A stretch of DNA of 64,000 nt from Periplaneta americana (GCF_040183065.1 NC_091125.1:122796121-122860120); one strand, 5' to 3'; counted from the stretch's first letter, positions 12,101 to 24,525 are shown. Notes: generated by a model from the letters alone, not told the origin. Numbers and translations are program-made.

Positions 12101-12230
12101 CAAGTAACAAAGCAACCAAGTCATGCATTACTTGAATTAATGAATCTACTGCAAAATTTAGAAATGCAATTTTGATTTATTATTACTTTTTACATTTTTT
12201 CAAGTATTGCAGAAAGTTATTCACTAACCA
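9115..12230. other. Long non-genic stretch
   Basis: Several open frames of 60-103 codons occur (9420-9629, 9872-10081, 10175-10486, 11517-11931). None shows a domain, a plausible splice structure or a homologous neighbour. Nothing else was recognised. Confidence 0.45.
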
Positions 12231-12232
12231 CA

Positions 12233-12301
12233 AACTGTAAGAGACTTATCTGATCTCGAATGCTTGGCAACTGCATTCTCGACCAGATAAGTCTCGCAGT
12301 T
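12233..12301. other. Short imperfect hairpin
   Basis: The left arm (12233-12263) and right arm (12273-12301) are complementary over about 28 positions with small bulges. They share GAGACTTATCTG as the perfect core and have a 9-nt loop. The size resembles a microRNA precursor, but I recognise no known mature microRNA in it. Confidence 0.5.
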
Positions 12302-12617
12302 CTCGATACATAATATACTATTACTGTGTTTATTTTATTATTCCTTCATCATTCTTATTATTTTTATGAACACAAATCCTCTCACTTCCCTTGCTCACTA
12401 GGACAGTAATTGTGACTTCCAGTCTAATTGTTGCCAACAACTTCTTTGTATTTAGCATTGAGCTCTTGTTGATATCAATGGTATTTAGCTGTCTCACTTA
12501 AACAGACTGCACTGCGACATTTTTAACACTCTGTATAATTATAATGTAATGTAAGTATTTTTGAAGTAATATTTTAGGAAAATTTGATTAATATTCCAAG
12601 AAATACATTAAGTTAGA

Positions 12618-12752
12618 ACTACTTCAACTGTTATAGTATATGAATTCTTACATACATCCTCGGAAATAAAAACAAAAGAAAGTTTGAATTACTTCAACTG
12701 TTATAGTATATAAATTCTTACATAATATATCCTCGGCAATAAAAACAAAAGA
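12618..12752. repeat. Tandem duplication, unit about 68 bp
   Basis: A unit with ACTTCAACTGTTATAGTATA, AATTCTTACATA and CGG(C/A)AATAAAAACAAAAGA occurs twice in a row. Its end also resembles 11857-11883. Confidence 0.75.
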
Positions 12753-13265
12753 CTTCAAGAAGGAATCATCAGTGGACATTTTATGAAACAGAAAAGTTAT
12801 AAAAAAGTTAATAAAAGATATTTAACAATTTCGTTTATTTTATAATTATATATAAATAAAATATAAATTATAATAAAACAGTGCAATGTATACTGCACAT
12901 ACTTCCTTATTACACATATAACACTAACTGCAAAATAGCTAATTATAAAGAAATTCATGCTGAACAGACCATATACTGTAGATCTCACAAAGACTTTCAG
13001 TTTCCATCTGAAACTTGTTGTGAAATAATAGATACTTATTGAATACTAATATATTTTTAAAAGTTCACTTTACATAGATTTATTCTTAATGAGTTATGCA
13101 AATCTTGTAAGTTCAAATTTTTATTTGAGATGTATTATCACAAAATAATTATCACTATAAGCCAATTTCACTAAAACAATTCCTATGCAAATGGTCAATA
13201 CTCAGAATCATTTCTCCTGCGGGGAGGGGGAGGCAAAATCGAAAGAAACATTGTTAGAAATTATA
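12753..13265. other. Non-genic AT-rich stretch
   Basis: Nothing recognised. Confidence 0.45.
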
Positions 13266-14189
13266 CAGTAAAACCCTGCTTAACCAAGTGGTGGAGTACA
13301 CTTATATATTGCATTTTTGGACAATAACACGCACTTCTTAAATATGTCTAAAATATAACAGTGTCGTATGTTCCGAAGGTCAGTCAATGAGATAACTACT
13401 GTTCTCATCCCAAAGCAAGGATAAAAATAAAAGAGAATTTTCTTAAAAGAATGCAGTAGGTAGAAAAATCTACTTTCCACACTCTCAGTTCACTTGTTTT
13501 GCGTTCGTAGTAGTCATCGAGTATACGTTGGTCCTCTCAAGCAAAAGTTATTCTTTGTTTACATACTTTCTACCCCATACCCTAAGAATTGTGGAACCAA
13601 GTATGGCTGAATGAGAGATGACAATTGATTTCGTGTGTATTCACTTCTGTATCAGTTTTGTTTTGTTTGAAAAGCAATGACTCTAAACCAGATGATATAC
13701 TACTCATGAAATGGTGGCATGGATATAGCAGCTTGTAAGCATTGCAGGGGAATGAAAATCACTGATTACTGTGTGTGAAATACCTTCTTCGTATGTAGAG
13801 TATATTCGAGGGCTTAGTGTGAAACTAACGTAACTACAAAAATTGACGACATTTTTAGGTCTTTATACAAAGTAGAAGAATAATTCGTTCTTCTATTTGG
13901 TCACAAAAAATCGTAAATCAGTTCCGAACAGTCTTATATATAATACAATATTCGTGACTACAAAACATGAAATAAGCATATAGTATGTAAGAATTTTGTT
14001 ATGAATAAAACATCGAGTGTAGTTACATTAGTTTCACATGTACCATATTATAATGAAGTGCATGTTTCTGCTTTACACTTGTTTCAAATATTAATACCGT
14101 AGTGTCTTCCTTTTACTATTTAAGATAGTACCCTTGAATTATTCAAAATGGCTCCACTTCCTTTACTTTGGATAAACAGGGTTCTACTG
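13266..14189. mobile_element. Pogo-like inverted-repeat element, non-autonomous
   Basis: The left end CAGTAAAACCCTGCTTAACC and the right end, read inverted, CAGTAGAACCCTGTTTATCC form imperfect terminal repeats. A TA precedes the left end; the matching right-hand dinucleotide is CA, consistent with one mutation of a TA duplication. CAGTRAAACC ends are typical of pogo/Tigger-type elements, and the copy at 51769-52792 has similar ends. No transposase motif was found inside. Confidence 0.65.
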
Positions 14190-16249
14190 CATAGAAAAAT
14201 TTCCCATTTCTTGATGATAATGTTCTAACAGCTTCATTTAAAATGTTGTTAATATTCGAAAAATAAATAAATTTTATATGCACATTTTTATGTAAATTAC
14301 CTAATAATTACTGAAACCTGACACTTCTTTAATATAAATAAATATGACAAACTGGTAGATGAACAGACAAACGGTAAATAAATGTCAAAAATAAATGATT
14401 ACTTCACAGCACAGATATTGAAAATGCGCATTTCTTTCAAAATCATGAAACTTAACTTTTACAATATTTCATATTTTTGAGATGGTAAAAAATACAATTT
14501 CTCAAAATTTTTGTGGCCAGAAAAGAAAAAGTGTTCACAATATATACTTACTTCATGTTATTGAGTTCTGTTTGCATTGTATGAAGATTTTAGTTACATA
14601 CCTAATTTCTTTATTAACTTTGTACAGTGAAACCTGTATCAAAATGACTATTTGCGTAATTTAAATTATGATCTGGCAGATTAAAACTGACTTCATTCTC
14701 TCCTTTTAACATATAAATTTATGTACTGTATATTGTTCAACCAACTGTCAGACTGTTAATAATTGTTACACAAGATACACCTTTTGGTTGTGATTGTAAT
14801 TCAAGATCCTTGTAGTCATTCATGTATTATGAACTGATGTTTTTGGAAAAAAAAATATATATATACTCAGAACGAAGTATGAATGTTTATGGTATTTATG
14901 AAAATGGACAGATAATCTATTAAAAATAAGTAAACATTTATTCTGCAACTATGTACTTATGTATTCAATTAAAATATCAATGTTACACTTAATGATTAAG
15001 TGTACATGATATTATTAATGCTGCAGAAGAGTACCCATTTGAAAAACGTGATATTTCTGGTCCAATTCAAGTTATTCTTCGAAACAATACAAACTTACTC
15101 CAGAAAGTCTACGTGTCTTAACTATATTTTGTGATAAAAAGTTAATTTTGCTACTTGTATAATTTTTAACGCTATTTCATTTAGAAAAAAAAAAGTATAC
15201 TGAACTGAATGATGTGGTTTTGAATGGAAGATTTTCTTTTAATTTGAGGTCTTATCTACTACCTAACCCTAGACACTGCGTCTATTGGCTTGTTTTGTCT
15301 GTTCCATAAATTTTAGAAGTTTCCTAATTTGTTCACCAGAGGCCTATGCAGTTTCATGAGATGGTAGTATTCTGTACACTCAGAGTAGGGTTTCAAATGA
15401 TTAGTTCACGTCATTTTAACTTCCATTGTGACATTAAAACTCAAGGATAACTGTAAAGGGAAGCATAAGATGATCACAAAAACTTTTGTTTGTTAGAGAA
15501 TCTCAAGGCAGAAAAATTTCACAATGTTTTGCATACAGATGTTATGCAAGGCAAGAAAAAGGCGCGAAGACCATCCCCTATCTCTCTCCCAACACTGTAT
15601 GTGTTGGAGTGAAAAAACAAAGAACAGAAGCAAAGTTTGGTTGGCAATATTAATGCTGCCAATTAAACCGAATTAATATTGTTCATTTAATATCTTTTTA
15701 GAAACTGTTCAAAATAAACTGGTAATCTTCTTAGTTAATTAATAGATATAAAAGCTGTAATACTATAAAATACCATTTACGTTTTCTACTTGATGCTTCA
15801 ATAAATGTTTTGTTAGTATAATGAATATAGGTAATTGGTATTAAATATTTATTTAAATTGTTCATGAGTTATAGGTTGCGCTAATTTACTATTATGGAAT
15901 AAATCGACAGGCCAGTTCAAAAGAGAAACAACTCAAAATTTAAAGTTTTGAGAGAACTGCATTTTAAAGTTTTAGATTGCTGTGGAAAATCAAAGAATTT
16001 TTTTTAATTACTCCAAATTTTGTTAATGATGTTTCTTATGTGCTATAAGTTCCAATTAGAATGATGTTAATTGGATTTTTCACTCAATATGAAACTTTAC
16101 AATGCAGTTATCTCTCAAATCTTTGCATTTTGAGTTGTTTCCAGTTTGAGCTGGCCTTTCGAAATATGAATGCAAAATGGAGTTGTAAATTATACAGCAA
16201 AATACAACCAATTATTTTCTTTTCGTTTTCTCGCAATAGTACTGCTACT

Positions 16250-16250
<1 letters not shown>
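14190..16250. other. Non-genic stretch
   Basis: AT-rich sequence. A solitary CAGTGAAACCTG segment near 14627 resembles a pogo-type terminus but no partner was found. No gene recognised. Confidence 0.45.

Positions 16251-16251
<1 letters not shown>

Positions 16252-16321
<70 letters not shown>
16252..16321. repeat. (TA)n microsatellite, about 34 units
   Basis: An uninterrupted TA run creates an artefactual Ile-Tyr repeat frame. Confidence 0.95.
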
Positions 16322-16323
<2 letters not shown>

Positions 16324-17574
16324 TCATAATAACTTAAGAAAATAATTTAAAGCTCTTTATCATATAATTACAAAAATTGGGGTTATATATTACTAGCAGT
16401 GAAAGTTGTGGGTGGGAGTGGGAGTGAAGGAAAAGATTAAAATAGAAGTAAATTTGATAGCCACATATACTCACAGCAGAAATTCCGAAAACGTAATCTT
16501 TGTAATTTAAAATACACACAAAGCGTCATGATTAGTGATAGGAAAAATATGAAATTTCATATTCTAAACCATGCTACTGGTAGTATGGGAACAAAGATCA
16601 TCAAGGTTCACACTGTGTAGAATGCAATTAACGTAAAAAATTTAATATATAATTTGATGAAAAACTTAATATTTTTTCTTATTTTGTACAATTTTGTTTC
16701 CCTCTCCATTAATATTTATATAAATACCATTGAACAAGGCTTTCCAGATATTTTAAGGAGACGACAAAGATGTTTTCCAGAAACACTTGAAAAAATCCAA
16801 ACCACCCATTGCACTCTACCACGTTAGCAAAGTGCTTGAAGCTAAGAGCAGTAAAATGCGAGCAAATATTAAATTACCAAATGTAGCACAATAGAAATAT
16901 TCTCTCATCATATCATTGTACAAAACAAATTAACTGACAGACGATGTAATCTTTTTCCAAAAAAATATAGAAAAGTTACTTGTGTTGCACTGTAACCAAT
17001 GTTATAAGAAGCAATTTTTTTGTTCTCTTCGGTGTAAAAAATTGAATTACAGTTTTTTGCATTCAGTTAAGGATTGTTATGACGCTCAAAAACTGTTTAA
17101 TTGTGCAGATTTATTTTATTTTGAATCATATTACAATAAATAGGCAAAACTATTGGTCTCTAAAGGATTGTAAATAATTATACATAAACCTATTTCAAAT
17201 TGTTTAGTGACAAAGATATTTTAACACTGAAATATTTATTTCATATTGTGCCAATCTCTAATCATGATCATTAATGGGTTACTTTGAGAAAATTTCAGAT
17301 ATATAGAAACAAAACAATTGTAAATTTTAAACACATCAACTAATGAAACTCACGTAAAGGCATTTTATGATAAATATCTTATTAGAATAAACATAATGGT
17401 TAACAGCACCCCTACTGAACAAGTAAAGATTTTAATTATTTCGGAGTCTATATGAGTATATAATGGGTTTCACGTAAGATTAGTTCCTTAAAAGTTAATA
17501 TGGCAGTCTTTTCAATGTTGCCAATTGTTACCAGATATCACCAAAGCAGGTAGAATCACGATGCTATGTAATGA

Positions 17575-17575
<1 letters not shown>
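16322..17575. other. Non-genic stretch
   Basis: Nothing recognised apart from high AT content. Confidence 0.45.

Positions 17576-17576
<1 letters not shown>

Positions 17577-17650
<74 letters not shown>
17577..17650. repeat. (AAT)n microsatellite
   Basis: About 24 AAT units. Confidence 0.95.
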
Positions 17651-17651
<1 letters not shown>

Positions 17652-17899
17652 ATTTTTTATGAGTGACATATAATATTAAAATGCATTCTGTCTAGCAACA
17701 TGAAAATCAATGGTTCAACTAAACAGTTCACGATTCACGAGTCCAAACCTAAAATGGTTTATATGAACACATGAAATGATTATTACAAATTCTGAAAAAC
17801 CATAAACCATTTACCACTTAAAAATTTACACTGTTTATTTATTAATTTTCACTGTATTATTAATATTAATTACGTTCAAATTTCAAGTAACACTTGCCA

Positions 17900-18812
17900 G
17901 TAACTTTTGTTTCATGAATAATGACAACTTCTTCAAATGCAAACGATGTTGTCAATGTAACAATTAGAAACGATCTAGCACTGGAAACGATCAATACTAG
18001 ATACCCTACAGAAGAATGCCTACACATATATACTGGTGGATCCACCACAGAAAACCTTACTGGAGCTGGAGTTACATGTACACATTTTTCCTTTTATCAT
18101 TCTGTTGGCAGAGACACAACAAATTATAATGGTGAAATAGAGGCTATACAAATTGCTCTCCGACAATTATTAAATCTTCCCTTAAATAAATATAGCAAGA
18201 CAGTAATTCTTTCAGATTCTAAAGCTGTAATTCAGGGAATATGTTCAAATGCTACAAAGAAGTCAACAAAAATAAGAGAATGCTACAAAATGTTAACACA
18301 ACTCCAAAAAGTTAATAAGATTGTCCATCTCCAATGGATTCCAGCACACTGTGGAGTCATGGGGAATGAAACCGCAGACACACTCGCAAAGAAAGGCACA
18401 ACAATAAAACAAAAGTCTAAATTTAATTTCTCATATTCCTCAATAAAACGCTTGATCACTACAAAATTTTCTCATTCATACCTACAAGAAATAGAATCAA
18501 ATGCTAAAGACAAAAAATGGATTACACTACTTTCCAACCCAGATATAATCCCCCCCAAGACCAAGGAAAACAGCAGTTGCAGCCTTCAGACTATTGACAA
18601 ATCATGACTGTCTAGCAAGTCATCTCTACAGAATAGGTATCTCAGCTTCACCAATATGTGTCCTGTGTAACGATCCAGCAGAAATGAATGAAGATCACTT
18701 GAAGACCTGTGAAGCATTAAGATCAGAAGAAACTACAGTTCAAAAGTATTGGAAAGCACGACTGCTAATGGCTTCATTGCCAGATGCAAGGCACTAGACA
18801 ACAACAACAACA
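17900..18812 (+). mobile_element. LINE 3' fragment with RNase H domain (I-clade-like)
   Basis: The frame 17921-18607 encodes an RNase H domain, visible as IYTGGS, NGEIEAI, LSDSKAVI and the HCGVMGNETADTLA tail motif. The first motif normally has Asp (TDGS); here it is Gly, which removes a catalytic residue. After a shift in the C-run at 18550-18555, the next frame gives a C-terminal Cys/His motif, CVLCNDPAEMNEDHLKTC, and stops at 18797, followed by a short (ACA)n tail. The order RNase H then Cys/His knuckle matches I-type non-LTR elements. The reverse transcriptase portion is absent, so the copy is 5'-truncated. Confidence 0.85.
17921..18797 (+). pseudogene. LINE ORF2 C-terminus, RNase H plus Cys/His motif, frameshifted
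   Basis: Two overlapping frames (17921-18607 and about 18560-18797) form one decayed reading frame, broken near the six-C run. Three of the four RNase H acidic residues are visible (Glu in GEIEA, Asp in SDSKA, Asp in NETADT); the first is Gly. It is not expected to be functional. Confidence 0.8.
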
Positions 18813-18944
18813 ATTAGAAAGTAACTACCAATTGTAGTATTTGTCAGTACCAAAATTCGAAACAAAGTGGCAAAAGAAAATTCAACCTGACAACTATAAA
18901 ATCAGTACAATCTACTAGCTTATGTAATAAATAAATTAAATAAT

Positions 18945-19168
18945 TATGGTTTATTTAACGACGCTCGCAACTTCCGAGTTTATATAAGCATCGCCAGTGT
19001 GCCAGAATCATGTCCCGTAGAAGTTCTTTTAATGCTAGAAAATCTACTGACATAAGTCTGTCACATTTAAGCACCTTATTATGCCATCGACCTGGGCTAG
19101 GTTCAAACCCGCAACCTTGGGCACAGAAAGCCACTACGGTACCGACTGCACCACCAGACCGACAGCAT
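18945..19168 (-). mobile_element. tRNA-derived SINE, family C
   Basis: On the minus strand it starts with a tRNA-like head (A-box-like GTGGTGCAGTCGGTACCG, B-box-like GGGTTTGAACCTAG). The body ends in a segment with TAAATAAACCATA. The same head and body recur at 41570-41790. Confidence 0.75.
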
Positions 19169-19377
19169 ATGTAATACTAATAAATAATAGGGGGAAAAAT
19201 TGGTTAGGTTTCACCCTTAGGGTATAAAGTAAGAAGACTCAGCCTTTAGGAAATTACAGAACTAAGGATAGATTAAAAAAAAAAAATCTTATTCCTGCAC
19301 ATTTGTGGCATGATTAAGTGAACAATACCAACGAATCTATATGAAAAAACATTATTTAAATTTTATATAAGATTTAG

Positions 19378-19630
19378 CAGTACCTGTGCTGCTATGTGGA
19401 TCCAAATGTTGGAGTCTGAATAAAGAAGATTGGAGGTGGCAGATATGAAATTCTTGAGGTTTGTGGCAGGTTACACCCTGATGGATATATGGAGATATTC
19501 GCCAAGAAGTAGGAATATTTAAACTCAACATTAAAATTGTAAAATATGGAATTAGTATAAGCATGTCTGCAGAATGAAGACACAATACCCTACAGAATAA
19601 TGAACTACCGTATATACACAAATACACCAT
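19378..19630 (+). mobile_element. LINE reverse-transcriptase C-terminal fragment
   Basis: The plus strand reads, with interruptions, LLCGSKCWSLNKEDWR, a degenerate KFLRxVAGYT segment and IRQEVGIFKL. This matches the region after the RT domain in the large LINE at 31593-33480 (LLYGCEFWILTKKEERR, KFLRSVAGYT, IRRELSIFKL). Stops interrupt it. Confidence 0.75.
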
Positions 19631-19639
19631 GCCATCGAA

Positions 19640-21355
19640 TAATCCGCACACCCTAATTTTAGGAAAGAAAATTAAAAAAAAAGAAAATAGACTGTAATTT
19701 GCGTTTTATTTACAAGAATTAATCCTACATGATGATGTACTCCAAAACTAAATTAAATATAAATTTGTTTTAAGAACTGTGTCATAATCTTCACATGTTG
19801 TTGTAGAAGCTTCCAGGACTCTATCTACAATAGCAAATTAGAAAATGCTATCTCGGATAATTTTGTAGACTAATGGAGGTCATAATGAATGGTTCCAGCC
19901 AATCAGAAAGAGACCAGCCAATGTCTCATCTTTCATGCCATCTATGCAATAGATGTAGAACATTTTTATTCTACCCGTGATTTGCAAAGGGAAGAGTCCT
20001 GTGAATCGTTCGTTGATGATTCAAAAGAATAGTTGGAATCGCAGACTGGAAAGAATCGTGAACAAAGCATTAGAATCAAATCGAAATGTATGATTGAATT
20101 ATTGGAACCGACTTCTGAAAAAGAATCGTGTTCCCCAACTCCACACCACACAGACTGAGGCGCGAGGCCAGACAACCCTATAGTATAACGGGATCCAGTG
20201 TTTGAGGAAAAGCGGTACCAACTTCATTTCAAATAAGGTGTGCACCCCGGTTTTTCTTCACTAAATTCTGGAAAAAAAAAAAAAAAAAAAAGACCTGCTA
20301 AGAGATGAATCATCCTGAAACATTCTTCTAAGCACTCACATTACTTTTTGTATTATTTTTTTTAACATAAAGTGTTGTGATGCTGTAAAAATCTATTTCA
20401 ACATTTAGAAAAAAAAAAAAATGTTTTCAATGATACGAAAAAAGTGGTTTTCAGCATATTGTCTGTCTGTTCGCCAGTCTGTGTACAGTGATTTCTCCTG
20501 AACTAATGGACGGATTTTGTTCACATTCATTACCTACAAAACATTTTATTCCGGAAGAATGCACATCATGAAAGATAATAATTTATAATAAAAGATTAGT
20601 AACTCAATCAGAAACACAACATGATGATGAATTAGAACTCATTCTGAATTATGTTCTCTTCTGCAAAACATTAATAAATAAATGAAATGAGCAGCCCAGT
20701 ATATTGCCAGATGATCCCTAGGTAGTTGAGTAACAAACATTGGGGGAACTAATTTTTTTGATCACCCAATCTGTGGTCCACTAACATTTATGTTCACCTT
20801 ATTTTCTGCCCATGCCACTTTTGGTCAATGCAACCAAGTCTGCTATAGGTTTCGTTCATGCTATTTTTGGTAAATACATTTTTTTATCACAATTTATTTA
20901 GTCCATACCATTTTTTGTTGGTCAGAATTTGTTACAAGTGATATTAATACAGAGTGGACTTTGTTACAATGAGTTCGTAATGTTTGTTACTAACACAGTA
21001 CAAGGTGGAATTTTTCATAATGTTTCTTCCAGCTGCTAATTCTCCCCTTCAGTTCCACTGCATATAATTTAATTTTATGACTGATTGCACACAGTTGCAA
21101 GTCAACGTCATTGTTTTCTTCATGATCTTGATATCTGCAAACATTTCTTTTAGTTTGCTGCTGATTTAGTTTGTAACGTTTTTTATAGGATATCTGGCAC
21201 AGTCATGACCTTCAGCTACTTGTAATATTAACATAGAATTGTTCCTTCGAGCTTTCTGGAGGAGTTCTAGGAACTTCCACACATATGCGTGATGTGTAAG
21301 TAACATTCCCTGAAAACAAGAATAACATAGTTATTTGTGTGTTGTGTACTGTTTA
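19640..21355. other. Non-genic stretch
   Basis: No recognised gene. Poly-A runs at 20270-20291 and 20408-20421 may be retroposon tails. Confidence 0.4.
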
Positions 21356-21359
21356 TTAT

Positions 21360-22200
21360 CAGATCATGTATGTCCCATATTTCATGTCCAAAACGTGGTA
21401 AAAGAGCTCGTTTCTGGCTGGACATCTTCTGATAAAAGTACTTTCTATGTAAGTGACAACATCATTTACTTGATCACAGATTATGTCCAATAGACCATTG
21501 AATGTATCTTCTGAATTATCCAAAGTGATAAAGGGTAAAGTAACGAGTTTCTGGATCAATCAATCAATCTTCTTAATTTATCCAGCTGTTTGCCGACAAC
21601 ATAAAGTCCACTATAGTCCACTGAAGTATATTCAGTTGTTATTTTTCACGAGAAATGAGGGGTATTTTAATCGGTGTTCATTATAGATGCCTGTTGCCAG
21701 TAGCCAGAGTTGGGGTGTACCAACGCAGTCCCACTATATTTTTCACTGCTTATGATTCATGGAGTCCCTCAGTGTAAAATTCTCCAGAGGTAAAATAGTC
21801 TCTCAATCGGATCTCCAGGTAGGGACTGCACTGAGAGATGCCAAAAATCGTACTAAAGTAGTTATTTGGAACACCAAAAGTAACGAGTTTCTGGATGTCC
21901 TTTCGAATTTCTTTACCATCACTGATAGTTACTTCAGGCCGTGATTAACAAAGTTTCTCTAACTTATGTAAAATGGAACAAACAACCTTTTTCGAAGAGT
22001 TCGGGAATAGTAAACAGATTGCATTCACTGCATTGATATCGAAATCATCAGTGAAATACTGAGAGGTTAAGTTCCAATTTAAACTTTTGGGCAGAATTCT
22101 TCAAATTCTGGAATGGCTTGATTCATCCTTCCATAGACAGTATACTAGTGGAAGAACATGATCATAAACAACACAAACAATGGTGAGAAATCATTTTAAA
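21360..22200 (-). pseudogene. MULE-like transposase remnant
   Basis: Read on the minus strand, the upstream part gives TIVCVVYDHVLPLVYCL and then FTDDFDINAVNAICLLFP. This resembles the MULE transposase core: the hydrophobic VxPLVYxL segment, then (T)DFExxAxNAhxxhFP with the second catalytic Asp. Further down come GKEIRKDIQKLV, TLPFITLDNSEDTF and VVTYIESTFIRR, which resemble the post-catalytic region. Stops (for example in the SSHSRI segment and near 21960) and an inserted retroposon at 21557-21876 break it. The assignment is from motif pattern only. Confidence 0.65.
21557..21876 (-). mobile_element. Retroposon with 20-bp target-site duplication
   Basis: The perfect direct repeat AAAGTAACGAGTTTCTGGAT lies at 21537-21556 and 21877-21896. 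The 320 bp between starts with CAATCAATCAATC, a (GATT)n tail on the minus strand. Removing the insert and one repeat joins the flanking transposase frame without a shift. The 3' part matches the fragment at 7290-7400, which defines a repeat family. Confidence 0.85.
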
Positions 22201-24055
22201 AGTTTAATCAAGTTTCCTGTCTAAGAATAGCAGACAGTGGTTCATTCGGATGTTCCTTTGCTCTTCGTTTGATTTGATTGGTAACTGTCTCACTCCAACA
22301 TCTGCCCTTGCAGCCTTATGTGTATTATTCTCTTCTTTACAATCATTTACATCAGCATTAGTTACACACCTCCATTGCAAATGTCACGCTTCTCACATCT
22401 CCAGTACTTCCTGTTACCACTTTTGTGGTCAGTATGAAAGTGATACATAAAAGAACTGTGGGCTAAGATATGATTTTTTGTAGTTGGAATGAAGTACGCC
22501 ATAATGTTAATATGAAAGCGCATTTGAAATGTTAATGTCTTATTAGTTGTGATCAGTCATGACGATGAGTGATGGGCATGTGATATTTTTCTTTAATTTT
22601 TCAATCTTAACATAATCAGAATCATACTTCATTCTGCTTTCATATGATGGTGGTAAATATTTTTTACTGCTCTCATTTCGACAGTACTGGCTTACATTTA
22701 ATGGCAAAAAAAAATATAAAAAAAAGTCATAAACATTCTTTATTTTGTATAGACATTTTATTTGAAGGAGATTTTTTGCCTCGCTAATCTAGAGTTACCA
22801 TGTTTCCTGGGGATTTTTGCTTTTGATGATAAGGAATCCACAACAATTTTGACATCTCGCAAAAAAAAAAAAATAAACAAAAAAATAAAAAAATAAATAA
22901 ATAAACAACCACCACCACCATATATTGATATTTTTTTCTTCTACTGAAAATATGATACTGATAAGCAATCTGTCGTGTTTCTATTTTCTGATGTCTTTCT
23001 TTCTCTAGTCCTAGAGACTTTTGGGAAATGAAAATCTATTAATTCTAACAGATAAGATGATCTTGTATTATGAGAAGGCAGGTACTTAGCCTATTGAAGG
23101 ATCTTGTCCTGATCTGTTTTCCACTTTCAGTTACATAAACCTTTCCTGTGTTCCTTCATTTTTTCATATTCTGTCTTCTTTACCTACTCCAGCAAAAATA
23201 CCTCAGCAATGATAAATTAAAAACTATTTTAAACATTACTTACATTGTTAAAAATGATGTCAGTTTAGGCAACATAAGAATTAAGAGAAAAATATATGCC
23301 AGCATAGCAAACATAAAATTACGAGATACCGTAAATGTATAAAATATTATTAAAAATAATTAATATGGAATAAGTCATAACATATGCTTTGCATATTACA
23401 AAATAAAACTCCTCAGGGTAAAAGGAAACAAGTTATTTTATTTCCTTTTACTCGGGGTATATCACATTATCAGCTAATTATTCCCTTTTTCACAGACTTA
23501 TTTCCAATCTCTTAATGTAACTTTTAAATTATTCCCTTTTACCCACACATGCACCTTTCAAAATACTACAATATTCTGACATAAACTGAAAAATGAAAAA
23601 AAAAAAAAAAAAAGTGACTACCTTCTACCTCGAGATTGTCCAATTATGTCTGCGTTGTTTAACTTTTTCATTCTATTAATTATTATACAAACAGTGAATG
23701 AATGAATGAAAGGGGACGAAGAAAGAATGAATGATGTTTAAAATGGCAGGCAGGGTAAGCATCCCATGCCTCCATTGGTTCCCGACTTGCAATTCACTAA
23801 CTTTAGATCGAGGTTCCCAGCTAAAAGCCGTTTGCCCTCTCAACTAACAGTAGTGTATTTTCCCCTGTAAATGATTATATGAAAAATGTACACGCTAACA
23901 GTGTAAATGATTCCAGCCTTTAAGGAAAACTCTGCTTCTAAAGAATAGATCTTAATCGATTTGTGACTACAGTATAGAACCCATTTTAGAAAAACCTTTT
24001 CTTTTCTGCTATTAATGACCTGTACCAACTACAATCTAGGTTATATAGCATTTTT
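22201..24055. other. Non-genic stretch
   Basis: Contains A-rich runs (22860-22905, 23596-23612) and short open frames (22250-22450, 23148-23342) without recognisable domains. The segment 23690-23850 may be a degraded tRNA-type SINE, but this is too weak to call. Confidence 0.4.
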
Positions 24056-24061
24056 ATTTTA

Positions 24062-24314
24062 TTTTAGTAGGTTATTTTACGATGCTTTCTCAACAGCTTA
24101 GGTTATTTAGCATCTGAATGTAATGTAGGTGATAATGCCGGTGAAATGAGTCCAGAGTCCAACACCGGAAGTTACCCAGTATTTGCTCATATTGGGTTGA
24201 GGGAAAACCTCGGAAAAATCATCAACCAGGTAACTTTCCCCGACCGGTAATCAAACCCGGGCCACCTAGTTTTGTGGCTAGACACGCTAACCGTTACTCC
24301 ACAGGTGTGGACTA
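24062..24314 (-). mobile_element. tRNA-derived SINE, family A
   Basis: The minus strand shows a tRNA-like head (CTGTGGAGTAACGGTTAGCG, then GGCCCGGGTTTGATTACCGG). Next come a conserved body (AGGTTTTCCCTCAACCCAAT, ACTCATTTCACCGGCATTAT) and a terminal GCTAAATAACC segment. Partial copies are at 30855-31045, 47345-47525 and 47735-47830. Confidence 0.8.
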
Positions 24315-24525
24315 TATAGTATTGATGGAAATGATGATAGTGAGATGTATTTATCTGGCGAGATGTCAAGGGCTCAATGTGTGATTACCTGACATTCGTC
24401 TTACAGTGGGGAAATGACTTAAAAAACTCAGCCAGCGAGTATCAAATCTATGCCTGAGTGCAGCTCAGTATCAGCAGGCAAATGTGCCTACCTCCTTAGC
24501 TACAACGGTGGTTGGTTTTAGCAAA
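24315..24525 (-). mobile_element. tRNA-derived SINE, family B
   Basis: A minus-strand head (GTAGCTAAGGAGGTAGGCACATTTGCCTGCTGA region) is followed by a body with CCCACTGTAAGACGAATGTC and a terminal ATCATTTCCATCAATAC. Related copies are at 24700-24930 and 29708-29930. Confidence 0.7.

Noticed and set aside
16061-16345. Frame ending in an Ile-Tyr repeat
   Set aside because: Translation of the (TA)n microsatellite.
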